From positions 3,162,001 to 3,226,000 of the forward strand of contig JARWMV010000232.1 in assembly GCA_030998015.1 (NCBI GenBank): a stretch of DNA of 64,000 nucleotides, given 5' to 3'. Each line of letters begins with the position of its first letter. Positions within the stretch are counted from its first letter, which is position 1. Below the pieces are notes generated by a model. The model was given only the letters and a program-made list of their open reading frames with translations, was not told the DNA's origin and searched no databases. Positions 54,291 to 64,000 of the stretch are shown here, piece by piece. A program made the translations under genes and the position numbers. The DNA comes from Ceratorhiza oryzae-sativae. Lineage: Eukaryota; Basidiomycota; Agaricomycetes; Cantharellales; Ceratobasidiaceae.

Positions 54291-55683
54291 ATGAAGGTTT
54301 CTATTGTTTCTTTGCTTGCTCTGGGAGCAGCCTCGGCTGTGGCTATGCCGTTTCCTGGTTATGCGAAGGTAAGTTGGCGTGGGTGCTGTCCCTTTTTGTT
54401 TTCTGACACGGTTGGTTAGCCTGCGCTCGCGGCTCGCAACTATAACCTAAAGGCAGAACGTAAGTTTCTGGACACATTCGCGGAGGCTTTGACTGATGTT
54501 CTATCCAGCCGCCAGCAACTCGACTACCACCGCCGAGACTTCCAGTGCTACGGTACGCGTTTTCTGTTCACATATAGACCATATCATTTACACCACGCAG
54601 TCAACTACCACGCACGTCGCCTCTGCCAAGACTTCTGACACGTCCAGCGCCGCGTCTTCCACTCATACCTCAGCCTCTTCCACTCATACCCCCGCTTCCT
54701 CCACTCATACCTCTGCCTCCTCCACCCACACTGCTGCCTCCTCCACCCACACTGCTGCCTCCTCCACCCACACTGCCGCTTCTTCCACCCACACTGCCTC
54801 GTCCTCCACCCATACTGGCGCTTCCACCAATGCTGCCGCTGCGTCCGATACTTCGACCTCGACTACCTCGACGTCGGCGACTCACACCACGGCCGCGAGC
54901 TCCCACACCGGTGGCACCGTTACCGTCACTGCTACTGTCACAGTGGTACGCATGCTTTACTCATTCGCTTTGAAATTTGTTTAACGTCGGCTGTAGACTG
55001 CCACTGCCACTCACAAGGCTCAAAATGGTAACAAGAACAATATGGGCAACAACGGCAATAAGGACAATGGCAATAAGGACAAGAATGGAAATAAGGACAA
55101 CGGCAACAAGGATAACAAGGACAACAAGGACAACGGCAACAAGGATAACAAGGGCAATGGGAACAAGGATAACATGGGCAATGGGAACAAGGATAACGGC
55201 AACAAGGATAACAAGGATATGAACGGCAACAAGGATGACAAGAACGGCAACAAGGACGATAAGAACAAGGGCGGCAATGGAAATGGCAATAATAACAATG
55301 GAATGCATCAGTCCCAGACGAAGACGAAGACTGTTGTAAGTTTTGCGATATTCCACGAATGCAATTCACTGACTTGAGAGCAGACCAAGACCGACACCTC
55401 GACATCTGCCGCTGCAATGCACACCACCAGCGTAACCTCGACATCGTCTAGTGCAGCGACCACAACCACCGCCGCGGCGTCTTCTACCCACAAGGCGTCG
55501 ACGACATCGTCCAGCGCGACCGAGACTGCGAGCGCGACTCCCAAGGCGGAGGCTCGTCGCAGGACGTTCCTGCCCGGTCCGGCCCGCATGTAAGCGACCT
55601 TGCATTCTCTAGCTGTTGCATTCAAACTGATCTGGATATTTTTTTTCAGGCGCTCGGTTCGTCGTACGACTCGTCATGCTTGA
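54291..55683 (+). CDS. Secreted low-complexity repeat protein (Ser/Thr/Ala/His repeats and Asn/Gly/Lys/Asp repeats)
   Basis: Seven exons: 54291-54368, 54420-54459, 54509-54552, 54601-54945, 54997-55335, 55384-55589 and 55650-55683. They total 1,086 nt (361 aa) with all phases exact. A signal peptide (MKVSIVSLLALGAASAVA) leads to a Thr/Ser-rich region with about eight copies of a seven-residue unit A-(S)-S-T-H-T-x, probably O-mannosylated. Exon 5 is a block of about 85 residues of near-pure Asn/Gly/Lys/Asp built from N-G-N-K-D-N and N-K-D units. After a second Ser/Thr-rich region the C-terminus is basic (EARRRTFLPGPARM, RSVRRTTRHA). No Cys, no enzymatic motif and no GPI tail. A wall-associated or effector-like secreted protein is my inference; the family is unknown to me. 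Confidence 0.85.
54661..54830 (+). repeat. Coding tandem repeat, 21-bp unit
   Basis: Consecutive units of the form GCCTCCTCCACCCACACTGC with small changes, encoding the ASSTHTx repeat. The three central units are almost identical at DNA level. Confidence 0.85.
55021..55290 (+). repeat. Coding microrepeat, AAC/AAG/GAC/GGC codons
   Basis: Dense repeats of AACAAGGACAACGGC-like units encoding N-K-D-N-G. Confidence 0.85.
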
Positions 55684-56210
55684 GTTTGGTTCGCTGTAGT
55701 TTAGATCAGCTCTGTTGAGCGCTGTGCGTTTGACTATTGTAGTATATGCTAATAGATGTTGTGGTTGGAGACCCATAGTTCGAGGCTCGTTTTCTAGCAA
55801 ACCAGCTTTGCTATTCTTTCACTAGCATATGCATTATCTAAGACGGAGTATAGAATTCGCTCTCCAAAGGCAAGCGAATAACACAGCAGACAGAACAATA
55901 GGAGTGGTTCGTGGCCGGACATAACTCAATGTCGGCCTCATGTCTATCAGGAATCTCCGTTTTCACGGAAACTGGCGACTTCGGAGAAAGCCTAGATCTA
56001 TTTCAAATCGTTTAACGGCGACGGAGTATTGGGCTGCATTTAGCACGATAGGAGTGGGCTATGGAGATCCATCGATGAGCGATGTCCAGCATTTAGTACC
56101 ATAAAAGAAAGCAAATGAATGACTATTTCACTATTCAATTTGACTGACGGCACACTTCGCATTCATCACGATGAACAACACGGGGCTTGCCACCCGTGAC
56201 TCTACAAGCG
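55684..56210. other. Intergenic
   Basis: 3' region of the secreted-protein gene and leader of the methyltransferase pseudogene. No other feature. Confidence 0.4.
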
Positions 56211-56870
56211 ATGGCCGTGTTCGCATACTACGACGCCGACACGGAAAGTGTAGTCTACCGTGTCATGCCCAACCCCAGTCCGAGAACGTACCATCGGCCT
56301 TTGATTCAGAAACGGACGGCTCAGCTTCTGCATCGGCAATGCAGCCCGAGTGTTTGCCTGGTGGGCGAGATGGCTGCCGTATCCTTCTAATATTGCCTGA
56401 CTCTTGTACGATCTAGGCTATTTCTTCTAACACCATGGGCGCGTCCGCATCCAGCAAGTGAGAGTATTGTCCAGTGGTTCCCCTCTGATAGCATCCGGCG
56501 CCACGTGCTTTGGTACCTGGTATGTAATTCTCTATATTCGGCAGTGACTATGTGGACCCAGTCAAGGATATGCTCAATGTCGAAGACAGGCGAACACGCC
56601 GAATGTTGGAGCTGAGGAAAAGAGCTGGTACATGGGTACATGGCACGTCTTGATCTATCCAGTTACATTTTAGTCATCCAACTTGGGTCAAAGGGTTCAA
56701 GCTATAGCGATACAGTTCCCAGACCTTTAGTTTTGGGGTCTTGACGTGGTACCAATGATGCCCCACGTTCGACGAAGCAATGTCGTGTTCGAAGTCTAAG
56801 ATTATACGGAAGTGTTGCTCTGTCGCACTGTGCCCTTTGTCCGGGAGGGTTCATTCAAAAGAGGTACAAT
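56211..56870 (+). pseudogene. SAM-dependent methyltransferase paralogue 1, decayed
   Basis: Starts MAVFAYYDADTESVVYRV like its two intact neighbours, then loses frame after MPNPSP (the other frame continues SAFDSETDGSAS). Later pieces match in scattered frames: SIVQWFPSDSIRRHVLWYL (about 56465-56520), SDYVDPVKDML (about 56545), LDVVPMMPHV (about 56740). Multiple stops and frameshifts and loss of the C-terminal third show it is dead. It is the 5'-most member of a three-gene tandem. Confidence 0.85.
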
Positions 56871-58672
56871 AGCATTTGGCTTTGGATCCAAGCCACCCGA
56901 CTACGCCCACTCAACTTGATCATTACACGGATCACATGGATGGTCTCACTCAACCATATCTTATGACCCTTGGCATCAACCCAAATACATGTCAGAAGAT
57001 TCCACAATGATAATGGCTGGATCAATAGATGAGCTGAAGCAGCATACTCAGCCATTCCCGAAAATCTAGCTAGCACGTGATAATGCTCCACTGCCCAAGT
57101 ATATTTCTGAGCGCTAACTAGACGCCGATAGCACCAGTAGCCCATGCTACTTTGGATCCAGTGAGCGCTCAGAAGCATACTTACAGCTGTGGAGCTAGCA
57201 TATGCTAGCTAGATTTCCAGAGTTTGGCTGAGTAAACACTGCGCTGCAGTCCAGTTGTATTCCATATATGGTACAAGAATATATAAGCTTGTCCGAGGCG
57301 TCCTGTGGCCTACCTATTTCGCGTCTATCTGAGCGCGTGTGTTTGTGTGTGTGTGTGGCGTAACATACGAAGGTATATGCGCAAATGATACGAGCAAACA
57401 ATTGTGGTGCCGTTGGTCCGGGTCGATTTAAGACATCCCTAATTAACCCGTGAACGACGGATAAACTAAACGCCTTGGGTCTTGCCAGGGGCCGAGATAG
57501 CCAACATATCTGAAACACCATTACACGCTATCAAGTACATATGTAACAGAGGTTTGGCACCTAAATTCATATTGCACTACTATCAAACACAACCTCCTCC
57601 AATGCGTATAGTACCCGTAGCTCCCAGATGCTTCGTTGACACAGTAAGGATCGTGAATCACCACATGCAGATCCAGTGCGATTGGAGAAACGAGACAAAT
57701 TCAAACCATTTTCTAGACTGGGTGCGGAGAACGATGGCTGAATGTTCGTCAAGTAGCTGGGGCTCACAGTTGCTGTGTGGGCACTCGTATAGCCTATCCT
57801 CTCTATGTCTGTGCGAGCAGTGATGTCCGGGCTCACAAGTCACGTATATGGGCGCTGGAAAACCGAATGCCGTGCCAAGCGGGCCTCTGCAGAAGTTTGC
57901 AAGGGCCGAAAACGGACAAAGTGCGTATGATGTCATTTAAAGTTAATATCACATGAGGAGAAAATCCGCTAAAATAATTACCACAGGCCATCAAGAAACT
58001 GCATTACCCTCTGGTTTGGTCGTGGTGGACGCAGTGGTGAGGACAGACGTGGGTGCTGTACTCGATTAGTGGTGTAATGGCATAAATGCGCGGGTGATTA
58101 CGAGATGTAAGCGGGCCCATTATCAAGTCGTAATGACTAATGGTATCACCCAACTAATCCCGCCTGAACAGGAACAGTATGCAACCGGGGCGCCGACTGA
58201 CGAGCGAATTCGTGGGACTGGTGGCAAAACCTGCCGGAAATATACATACGACGAGCTGCTGGCAGCAAAGAAGGAAAGCTGAGGAATATCGAGTCTGGTT
58301 GGGAGCGCGAGGCGGGATGTACGTGACGCTCCATAGTTGTGCGGGCTCCTGTGATCATCCACGAACAAGTGGCACTGGGCCATATGGCTCTACTAGCAGG
58401 CTATGAGATATAGCCCTTGTCAAGGGGATTATTGTGAGAGCTATGAGAGCTTAACATATCTTACTGATAAGCGTTGCCATCGCCGAGACAGATACCAGGA
58501 ACGAATACAGTTACCGGATAATCGGATGGACACAGCTCAACGACGCCTCGGGGTTCTTCCGCCCGAGGCACGTGCTTCTCCACTACAGTCTTCATCCCCT
58601 CCACGAGTTACGTGTACGACGGCTTTTCCGCACTTTATTCGACGCCAAGCCGGTGCTGAGCATCTGCCAGCG
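56871..58672. other. 1.8-kb spacer inside the methyltransferase tandem
   Basis: No gene supported. It contains an 18-bp perfect palindrome AGCTAGCATATGCTAGCT at 57193-57210 and a TG run near 57338-57357. A small + frame at 58094-58282 is unrecognised. Confidence 0.4.
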
Positions 58673-59917
58673 ATGGGTGTCTTTGCCTACTCCGATCCTG
58701 AGACAAATGCCACAATCTACTATGTGATGCCCAATGCCGAGTCTGAGGACGCACTGTCCAGCTTTGGTTCTGAAACAGACTCATCAACATCTTGGGTGAC
58801 GATCCAGTCTGACGATTTGCCGGGTAAGCAGGATCTCCCGAAGGCCTCGATCTGATCATCTGGAAGCGTCTCACCCTTCTCGTTTCATAGGCTATTTCGT
58901 TCTGCATCATGGACGGCCACAAGCAGCAAGCGATAGTGTCGCGAAGTGGTTCCCGTCTGATAATATACAGCGGCCTGTGATCCTTTACTTCATAATCAGG
59001 CAATTGTTTGGGGGCGACTATGTTGGGCCGGTCCAAGATGTCCTTGCTCCGTTGGCTGGAGAACAGCGTCAGGTGTTGGAGTTGGGAACAAGAACTGGGA
59101 CATGGTGTGTGCTGGGAGTGCCGATCCGATCTAGTCCATCAATCGATCTAACGTCGAACGAAGGATACAATCCATGGCGGCACAGTTTCCACACGTCCAA
59201 TTTCGTACTCTGGATGTGGTACCAATGGTGCCCCACGTTCCATGCCACAATATCGAGTTCGAGGTGTGCGACTTTGGAGAAGAACTACCGTTCGAGAGCA
59301 ATTCACAAGACGCAGTGTTTCTCAGTGGAATCCTCGACTTGGTAAGTCAAACCCGGCCAGCTGTCGAAATCCATCCTAATCCGGATTAGGTGAAAGATTA
59401 CCGCGCTGTACTCCGCGAGGCATATCGCGTCCTTCGTCCCGGAGGGCTCATCCACGTAAGGGAGCACGACCTACGTGCCTGGGATCCGGACGATCTATCG
59501 AAAGTCGCTCAACTCAGCTCGCAGACGTGCCGTTATTTCAGTCTATTTCAGACTTTTATAGCCCAAGCAGGGATCGAGTTGAACACCTCCGAAAAAATTC
59601 CACAGTGGCTCGCGCCAGGATCAGAGGTATGGGATAGCGGCCAGAAAGGATTTGCAGGAATCCATACCGTCACGCGAGCGCATCCAGCTTATCCCCATGA
59701 TGGGTTCCCATGTATGGATCATATCGACCCAAGATTATCGCCATCCATTAGACGTTTAGCCGAAATATCCATGCGGGACATGTGTGGCGTAATGATGGAC
59801 TGCGGGCTTGAGGATAAAGGGGCACAAAAATTGATCAGCGACTCGCTTGAGGAGCTGAGGGACCATGAGAACTGCGGGTTTATGAAGGTGTCTTGCGTCT
59901 ACGCGACAAAGATATAG
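58673..59917 (+). CDS. SAM-dependent methyltransferase paralogue 2
   Basis: Exons 58673-58823, 58891-59104, 59164-59341 and 59390-59917 (1,071 nt, 356 aa). After an acidic Ser/Thr-rich N-terminus (MGVFAYSDPETNATIYYV) comes a class-I methyltransferase fold: motif I VLELGTRTGTW, the DVVPM acidic strand, a D-A-V-F-L region, and post-motif LREAYRVLRPGGLIHV. The type-11-like C-terminus ends KVSCVYATKI. The glycine-rich loop is G-T-R-T-G rather than the commoner GxGxG. The substrate is unknown; in such fungi these are often secondary-metabolism or LaeA-like enzymes. Exon lengths equal those of paralogue 3 exactly. Confidence 0.9.
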
Positions 59918-60600
59918 TAAGCTAGTATCTACTGAAGAATGATTATGATCTACATCCCGGTCGGATACCAACCAATGTTGTAAAAGCCCTTCATGTGTGG
60001 TGTTGACAGGTGACGCTATGTTTGGCCTATGTGACTGTGTTATTCCGTTGGAAATCGCTAGAGGGCGTGTATCCGGTGGTTTGCACGACTAGCTTGATCT
60101 GGATATGGAGATAAGGCCAAGTCAAGGCAACTCTCGTGTAACGATTTGCACGGATAGCACTCTTCGGTGATGTTACCGAGTGCCTGGTGGCAGGTCTAGT
60201 TTCTGTTATACTCGGCGAAAAGCTGGATATCCAACTGTGCTCCCAAGCGCATCCGGTGTGGGTGCAGGTCGTGCAAAGCGGCCCCAGAGGCGCACAAATT
60301 ACCTCGAGAGTAATATCGGCGGCCGCGGGAACAGTTGGATATTCGGCGAGATCATCTATCTCTATTTAGATTGACGCTTCTCTCCGTTATTTTATTTACG
60401 GTTCTGTCAAACCATGAAATCAAGTGCGAGATGAGGGGTGCCATCCAAATCGGTTCTTTCTCAACAAAAGCCAAGAGAGCCCGTGGGCACGGGAACAGCT
60501 GGACAGATACTATGTTGCACAGCCTTGACACAGATGGATACAAATAGCCATAGCTCTCGCAAGATTTCCACGGCCAACTGTGGGTCAATCTCCGCCAACG
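59918..60600. promoter_or_regulatory. Intergenic between methyltransferase paralogues 2 and 3
   Basis: Short frames only; presumed promoter of paralogue 3. Confidence 0.4.
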
Positions 60601-61847
60601 ATGGGTGTCTTTGCCTACCAAGATCCCGACACAAACGCCACAGTCTACCACGTTGTACCCAGTCCCAAATCCGAGTATGCGCCATCCAGCTTTGATTCGG
60701 AAACGGACTCCACAGCGTCTTGGACGACGATACAGTCGGACCAATTGCCCGGTAAGCAGGCTTGAATGAGTTGGCGAGTCTCGGAGTCCAAGGGCGACCT
60801 AGTTTTTGTGCAACACAGGCTATTTTGTCTTGCATCACGGACGGCAGCAACCAGCAAGCGATAACATAGCAAAGTGGCTCCCCTCCGACAACATACAGCG
60901 ACATATTCTCATCTACCTTAAAAACAAGTCTGTGCTTGGTTGTGACTACGCCGATCCAGTCAAGCGTATACTCGGTGCCCCCGATGGACGAGAGAAGCGA
61001 GCGTTAGAGCTTGGAACGAAAACGGGAATCTGGTGCGCAGTCTGACTCTGTGGATGTTCTTGTGAATCCGGCTCATAATCAGCTGCAGGATACAAGCTGT
61101 GGCCTCACAGTTCCCGAATGTTCATTTTCGTAGCTTGGATGTAGCACCAGTCACACCCCACGCCCCGTGTCACAATGTCACATTTGAAGTGTACGACTAT
61201 ACACAAGGGATACAGCTGGCTGACGGATCCCAGGACGTCGTTTTCATGAACTCGATTTTGCATCTGGTGCGTTGAGCTGGATACATTTGATTATTGATCT
61301 GTATGATGAAATAACTCAGGTGAAAAACTATCGCGCCATACTCCGTGAAGTGCATCGTGTCCTTCGCCCGGGAGGGCTCATTCACATAATAGAGCACGGC
61401 ACAAGCCTCTGGGACCTAGACGACAATTCCAAGCTTGCTCGGGTCAGCACCCCGATCCAGTATTTTTACGACCTAGTAGATTCACACTTGGCTGGTCTCG
61501 GAATTGACTCTGAAACCTGCAGCAAGCTCCCGCAATGGCTGGCCCCGGGTTCTAATCTATGGGATAGCAACCAAACGGGCTTCAACGAGGTGCACACAAC
61601 CATGAACACGTTTCCTGTTTATCCACATGACGGCCTCCGATGTATTGACTGGGTTGGCCCAGCTATGGCGCCATACTTCAGGCGTGGAACGGAGTTGTGC
61701 GTGAGGGATACATATGGCCTGGCTTTAGATTTTGGTCTGCAGAGCGACGAGGCGCAGAAAATGCTGGATCAAGTAATTGAAGACCTTAGGCAGCATGAGA
61801 ACTGTGCTTTGATCAAATCGTATTGCATATATGCTACGAAGATCTAG
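60601..61847 (+). CDS. SAM-dependent methyltransferase paralogue 3
   Basis: Exons 60601-60751, 60819-61032, 61089-61266 and 61320-61847: lengths 151, 214, 178 and 528, identical to paralogue 2, 356 aa. The N-terminus is MGVFAYQDPDTNATVYHV. Motif I is ALELGTKTGIW, followed by RSLDVAPVTPHAPC and the conserved LREVHRVLRPGGLIHI. It ends KSYCIYATKI. Introns fall at the same codons and phases as in paralogue 2, showing tandem duplication of a spliced gene. The N-terminal block of about 50 residues, with SETDSTASWTTIQSD, is unusual for the fold and conserved in all three copies, so it may be a localisation or interaction segment. Confidence 0.9.
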
Positions 61848-62279
61848 AGCGTTTGAACTCAAGAATCAGCCATTATTCAAGTAGTATCATGTAATTCCCA
61901 TACGATGAGACGCATAAAAATAGGAACGAGTGGGAGTATGTGACCTGGAGTGGTTGTAGACCCTGCATACTCGAGTTGAGCCTCAGTAGCCCCGTGATTT
62001 TGCAATGTTGATTCGCGTGCGAGGTCGTAGACTGCATTATTGTTGCCCAGTTGGTGGATGCAAGATCACAATCCCTTGTATATTTCGGGTAGATTTAATA
62101 CAGAGACTGTGGTGGGGATCCAAGTCGCATGTAGCCAGGTTTATTGATCGTCATTCCCAATTTGGCATCTGGGCGTTTAGCGGCCCCATCGGTGATCGAC
62201 GGGCGGGGAAACCTCGTGGCGTCACCCGCGACCCAGGTTCATTTCGCCCTTGCGCAACAGCTTGCTCCCAACCACCAAC
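61848..62279. other. Intergenic
   Basis: An open frame at 62005-62409 (+) overlaps the next gene in another frame and is not convincing. Confidence 0.4.
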
Positions 62280-63675
62280 ATGGCCGCTCCACCCAAAGCT
62301 GTTTTGTACGTCTACGAAGGATCCGTCTGGGCTGGTGCTGGTGCGTCATACAGATAGCATTGCACGATTGGAGCTGATAGAACCGCTTACAGCGACTTGG
62401 GCTGTGTGAGTTTGGGTTGGCACAAGGGCCTTTCCGCGCTGATCCAGCTTCTAGTGAAGAGAAAGGATACGGTCAAGACGAGATCGAAACGAGGGAGGTG
62501 GACGTTGGTGAGCAGCTCGATTAGATCGTGATGGACAGTTCGTCAATGGATTCCACAGTCAAGGGCGAAACGTTTGCCCCATCCTTCCTTCGCATCAACC
62601 CCAAGGGTGAGTTGGCTTGACGCGGCGTTAGGGCAAACGCTGAGCGAACAGCAGGAACGGTGCCTACGCTGGTTGCTCCATTGTCGAATACCCTCGACGC
62701 TTCGTCTGAAACTAAATACCGGTATGTCGTTTGCGGTGTGAGTCGTGAAGAGAAAAGCTGAACTGTGAATGTAGTGCTTGACGATACCAAGGTGCTTATT
62801 CTTCTATCACTGAACTACTGCTGTAGCTTATTATTGTCCCCTCTCAGTCTGTCCTCGAATTCCTTGACAAGTCTCGTTCCAATCGTAAGAAGATCTAACA
62901 TTGCTTACACAATCGATTCTCACGTTTTACGCTGCCCAATAGTCTCCAAGACGCACACAACCTCGCAAAAGCCGGCGCCATCGCTCACGCCAGCGACCAT
63001 TGATGCGTCCTCACTCTCGGGAACGCTCATCGGCCTGGTCCATGCAGACGAAAATGACCCCAACTTCTTGCAGCTCGCGGCGAGGAACGAAACGGAGCTC
63101 AAAGCTAAAGCCGACGGATTCCTCGGCAAGGTTTTTGTTGCTGGACGGGCCAAGGCTATGGACGAATACCTTGCGCACGAGGATCTGATCCCGAAGATCA
63201 AGGCGATCCTCGAAGAGAAGAAGAGGGGTGCGGCTATTTTGAATGGGGTATATTTGGGAACTGCCAGTGCGGCTGAGAAGGATGCCTTTTTCTCCAAATC
63301 CAAAGAGGCGTACGTTCCGTCTGCTTTTGTGATCGGACTCGATCGTGAGGCTCACCACGCCTGTCTGCCTTTAGGTGGGAGGTCGCCGTCCCCAAAGCTT
63401 TGGCGACGCTCGAGTCTAATATAATCGGCCCCTTTACGCTCGGTGACCAAATCTCGCTCTCGGACATCCATGTGGGTGTTTGGCTCACCAAAGTCGTCTC
63501 TCTGGCTGCGGGCGATGCCGCTGCGGACCCCACCAAGTGGCCCGAGCTACTTAGTACACTGGGACCAGCCATTGGCGAGCCGGACTTCAAGCCTGGCCCC
63601 AAGCTCACGGCCTTTTGGAATGAGATCATTGGCAGAGATGGATTCAAGAAGGTGTATCAGAAGGGATTACATTAG
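62280..63675 (+). CDS. Glutathione S-transferase-like protein
   Basis: The + strand starts MAAPPKAVLYVYEGSVWA. Exons are roughly 62280-62332, 62398-62408, 62457-62514, 62567-62607, 62659-62721, 62776-62793, 62848-62880, 62943-63310 and 63375-63675. The thioredoxin-like half has APSFLRINPKGTVPTLVAP, the typical GST cis-Pro/PTL motif. The helical half includes LIGLVHADENDPNFLQL, GAAILNGVYLGTA and LGDQISLSDIHVGVWL, the common GST C-terminal LTxAD-like site. A catalytic Ser/Cys is not certain. The small exon before LDDTK (after TKYR) does not splice in phase by my reading, so one border is wrong or the gene has a slip there. A detoxification role is inferred. Confidence 0.75.
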
Positions 63676-64000
63676 TTTCTTTTATGTATGCCCCTCGAGT
63701 TACAATTATGAATTAGATCCAAGGCTAAGGAATAAAGGCAACGAAGGAATAAGTTCTAAGCGCTATACGCTTTGTGTCTACGCATGGTGCCGGATAGTGA
63801 GAGCTCCATCGGCTAGGATATGTGTTCCTGTCCAAACGCCCCGCCACAATCCCCTACGACTTTTGATTGAAGGAGCACATGTGCTCGGAAGTCTAGCGAG
63901 ATTGAAACGGTGATTGTTTGCCTGGCTAGATTCGGCGAGCTCACCAACAATTTAACTGATGGATATCTGAGCGACAACTGTGTCGGTATCCTGCCACTGG
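63676..64000. other. 3' flank
   Basis: No gene supported up to the window edge. Confidence 0.4.

Noticed and set aside
54670..55298. Gly/Arg- and Leu/Pro-rich minus-strand frames
   Set aside because: Shadows of the repeat-coding exons of the secreted protein.
1..64000. tRNA, rRNA or riboswitch genes
   Set aside because: None recognised; the only tRNA-like match is the 13-nt Copia primer-binding site.

Overview
The window looks like nuclear DNA of a filamentous basidiomycete, most likely Rhizoctonia/Ceratobasidium (Cantharellales). The signs are many short spliceosomal introns (about 50-75 bp, GTRNGT...YAG), several F-box-like/LRR genes, tandem SAM-methyltransferase paralogues, a CFEM protein and chromodomain Ty3/Gypsy elements. 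The species is inferred from gene style only. Gene models below were spliced by eye; nearly all close to an exact multiple of three.

Layout. (1) 1-18.35 kb is a nest of dead transposons: a Tc1/mariner transposase; at least two Ty3/Gypsy families, one with a 376-bp LTR and one with a LTR of about 430 bp; a second DDE transposase fragment; and six copies (A-F) of a third, about 1.3-kb LTR (TGTTA...TAACA) with no internal region in the window. Target-site duplications (TSDs) resolve several layers: CACAG around a solo LTR inside an integrase, AGCAG around solo LTR F, GTACCAGC around a 1.44-kb non-autonomous hAT inside LTR A, and a split CAACC pair showing that the protease-RT half of one Gypsy element was inverted between two LTR copies. 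(2) 18.35-31.6 kb carries host genes: an F-box protein, a six-exon conserved protein with a long disordered tail, a subtilase with one nonsense codon, an FBXO21-like protein (F-box + SirB1 + YccV), a long-inverted-repeat element and a CFEM protein. (3) 31.95-36.92 kb is a young Ty1/Copia element (LTRs differing at one of 292 positions, TSD TATGC) whose single 1,443-codon frame is broken only by four TGA codons. (4) 36.9-64 kb is gene-dense from about 39.9 kb: F-box/LRR proteins, a DLT1-like membrane protein, a 19-exon sugar transporter, two unknown genes, a decayed RidA gene, an alpha/beta hydrolase, a ketopantoate-reductase-like enzyme, a secreted low-complexity repeat protein, three tandem methyltransferases (one dead) and a GST-like gene.

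No operon-like system, CRISPR, tRNA or rRNA gene was seen. The main stories are the nested and inverted retroelement block, the repeated loss of Arg CGA codons to TGA in elements, and the accessory secreted and methyltransferase genes on the right.
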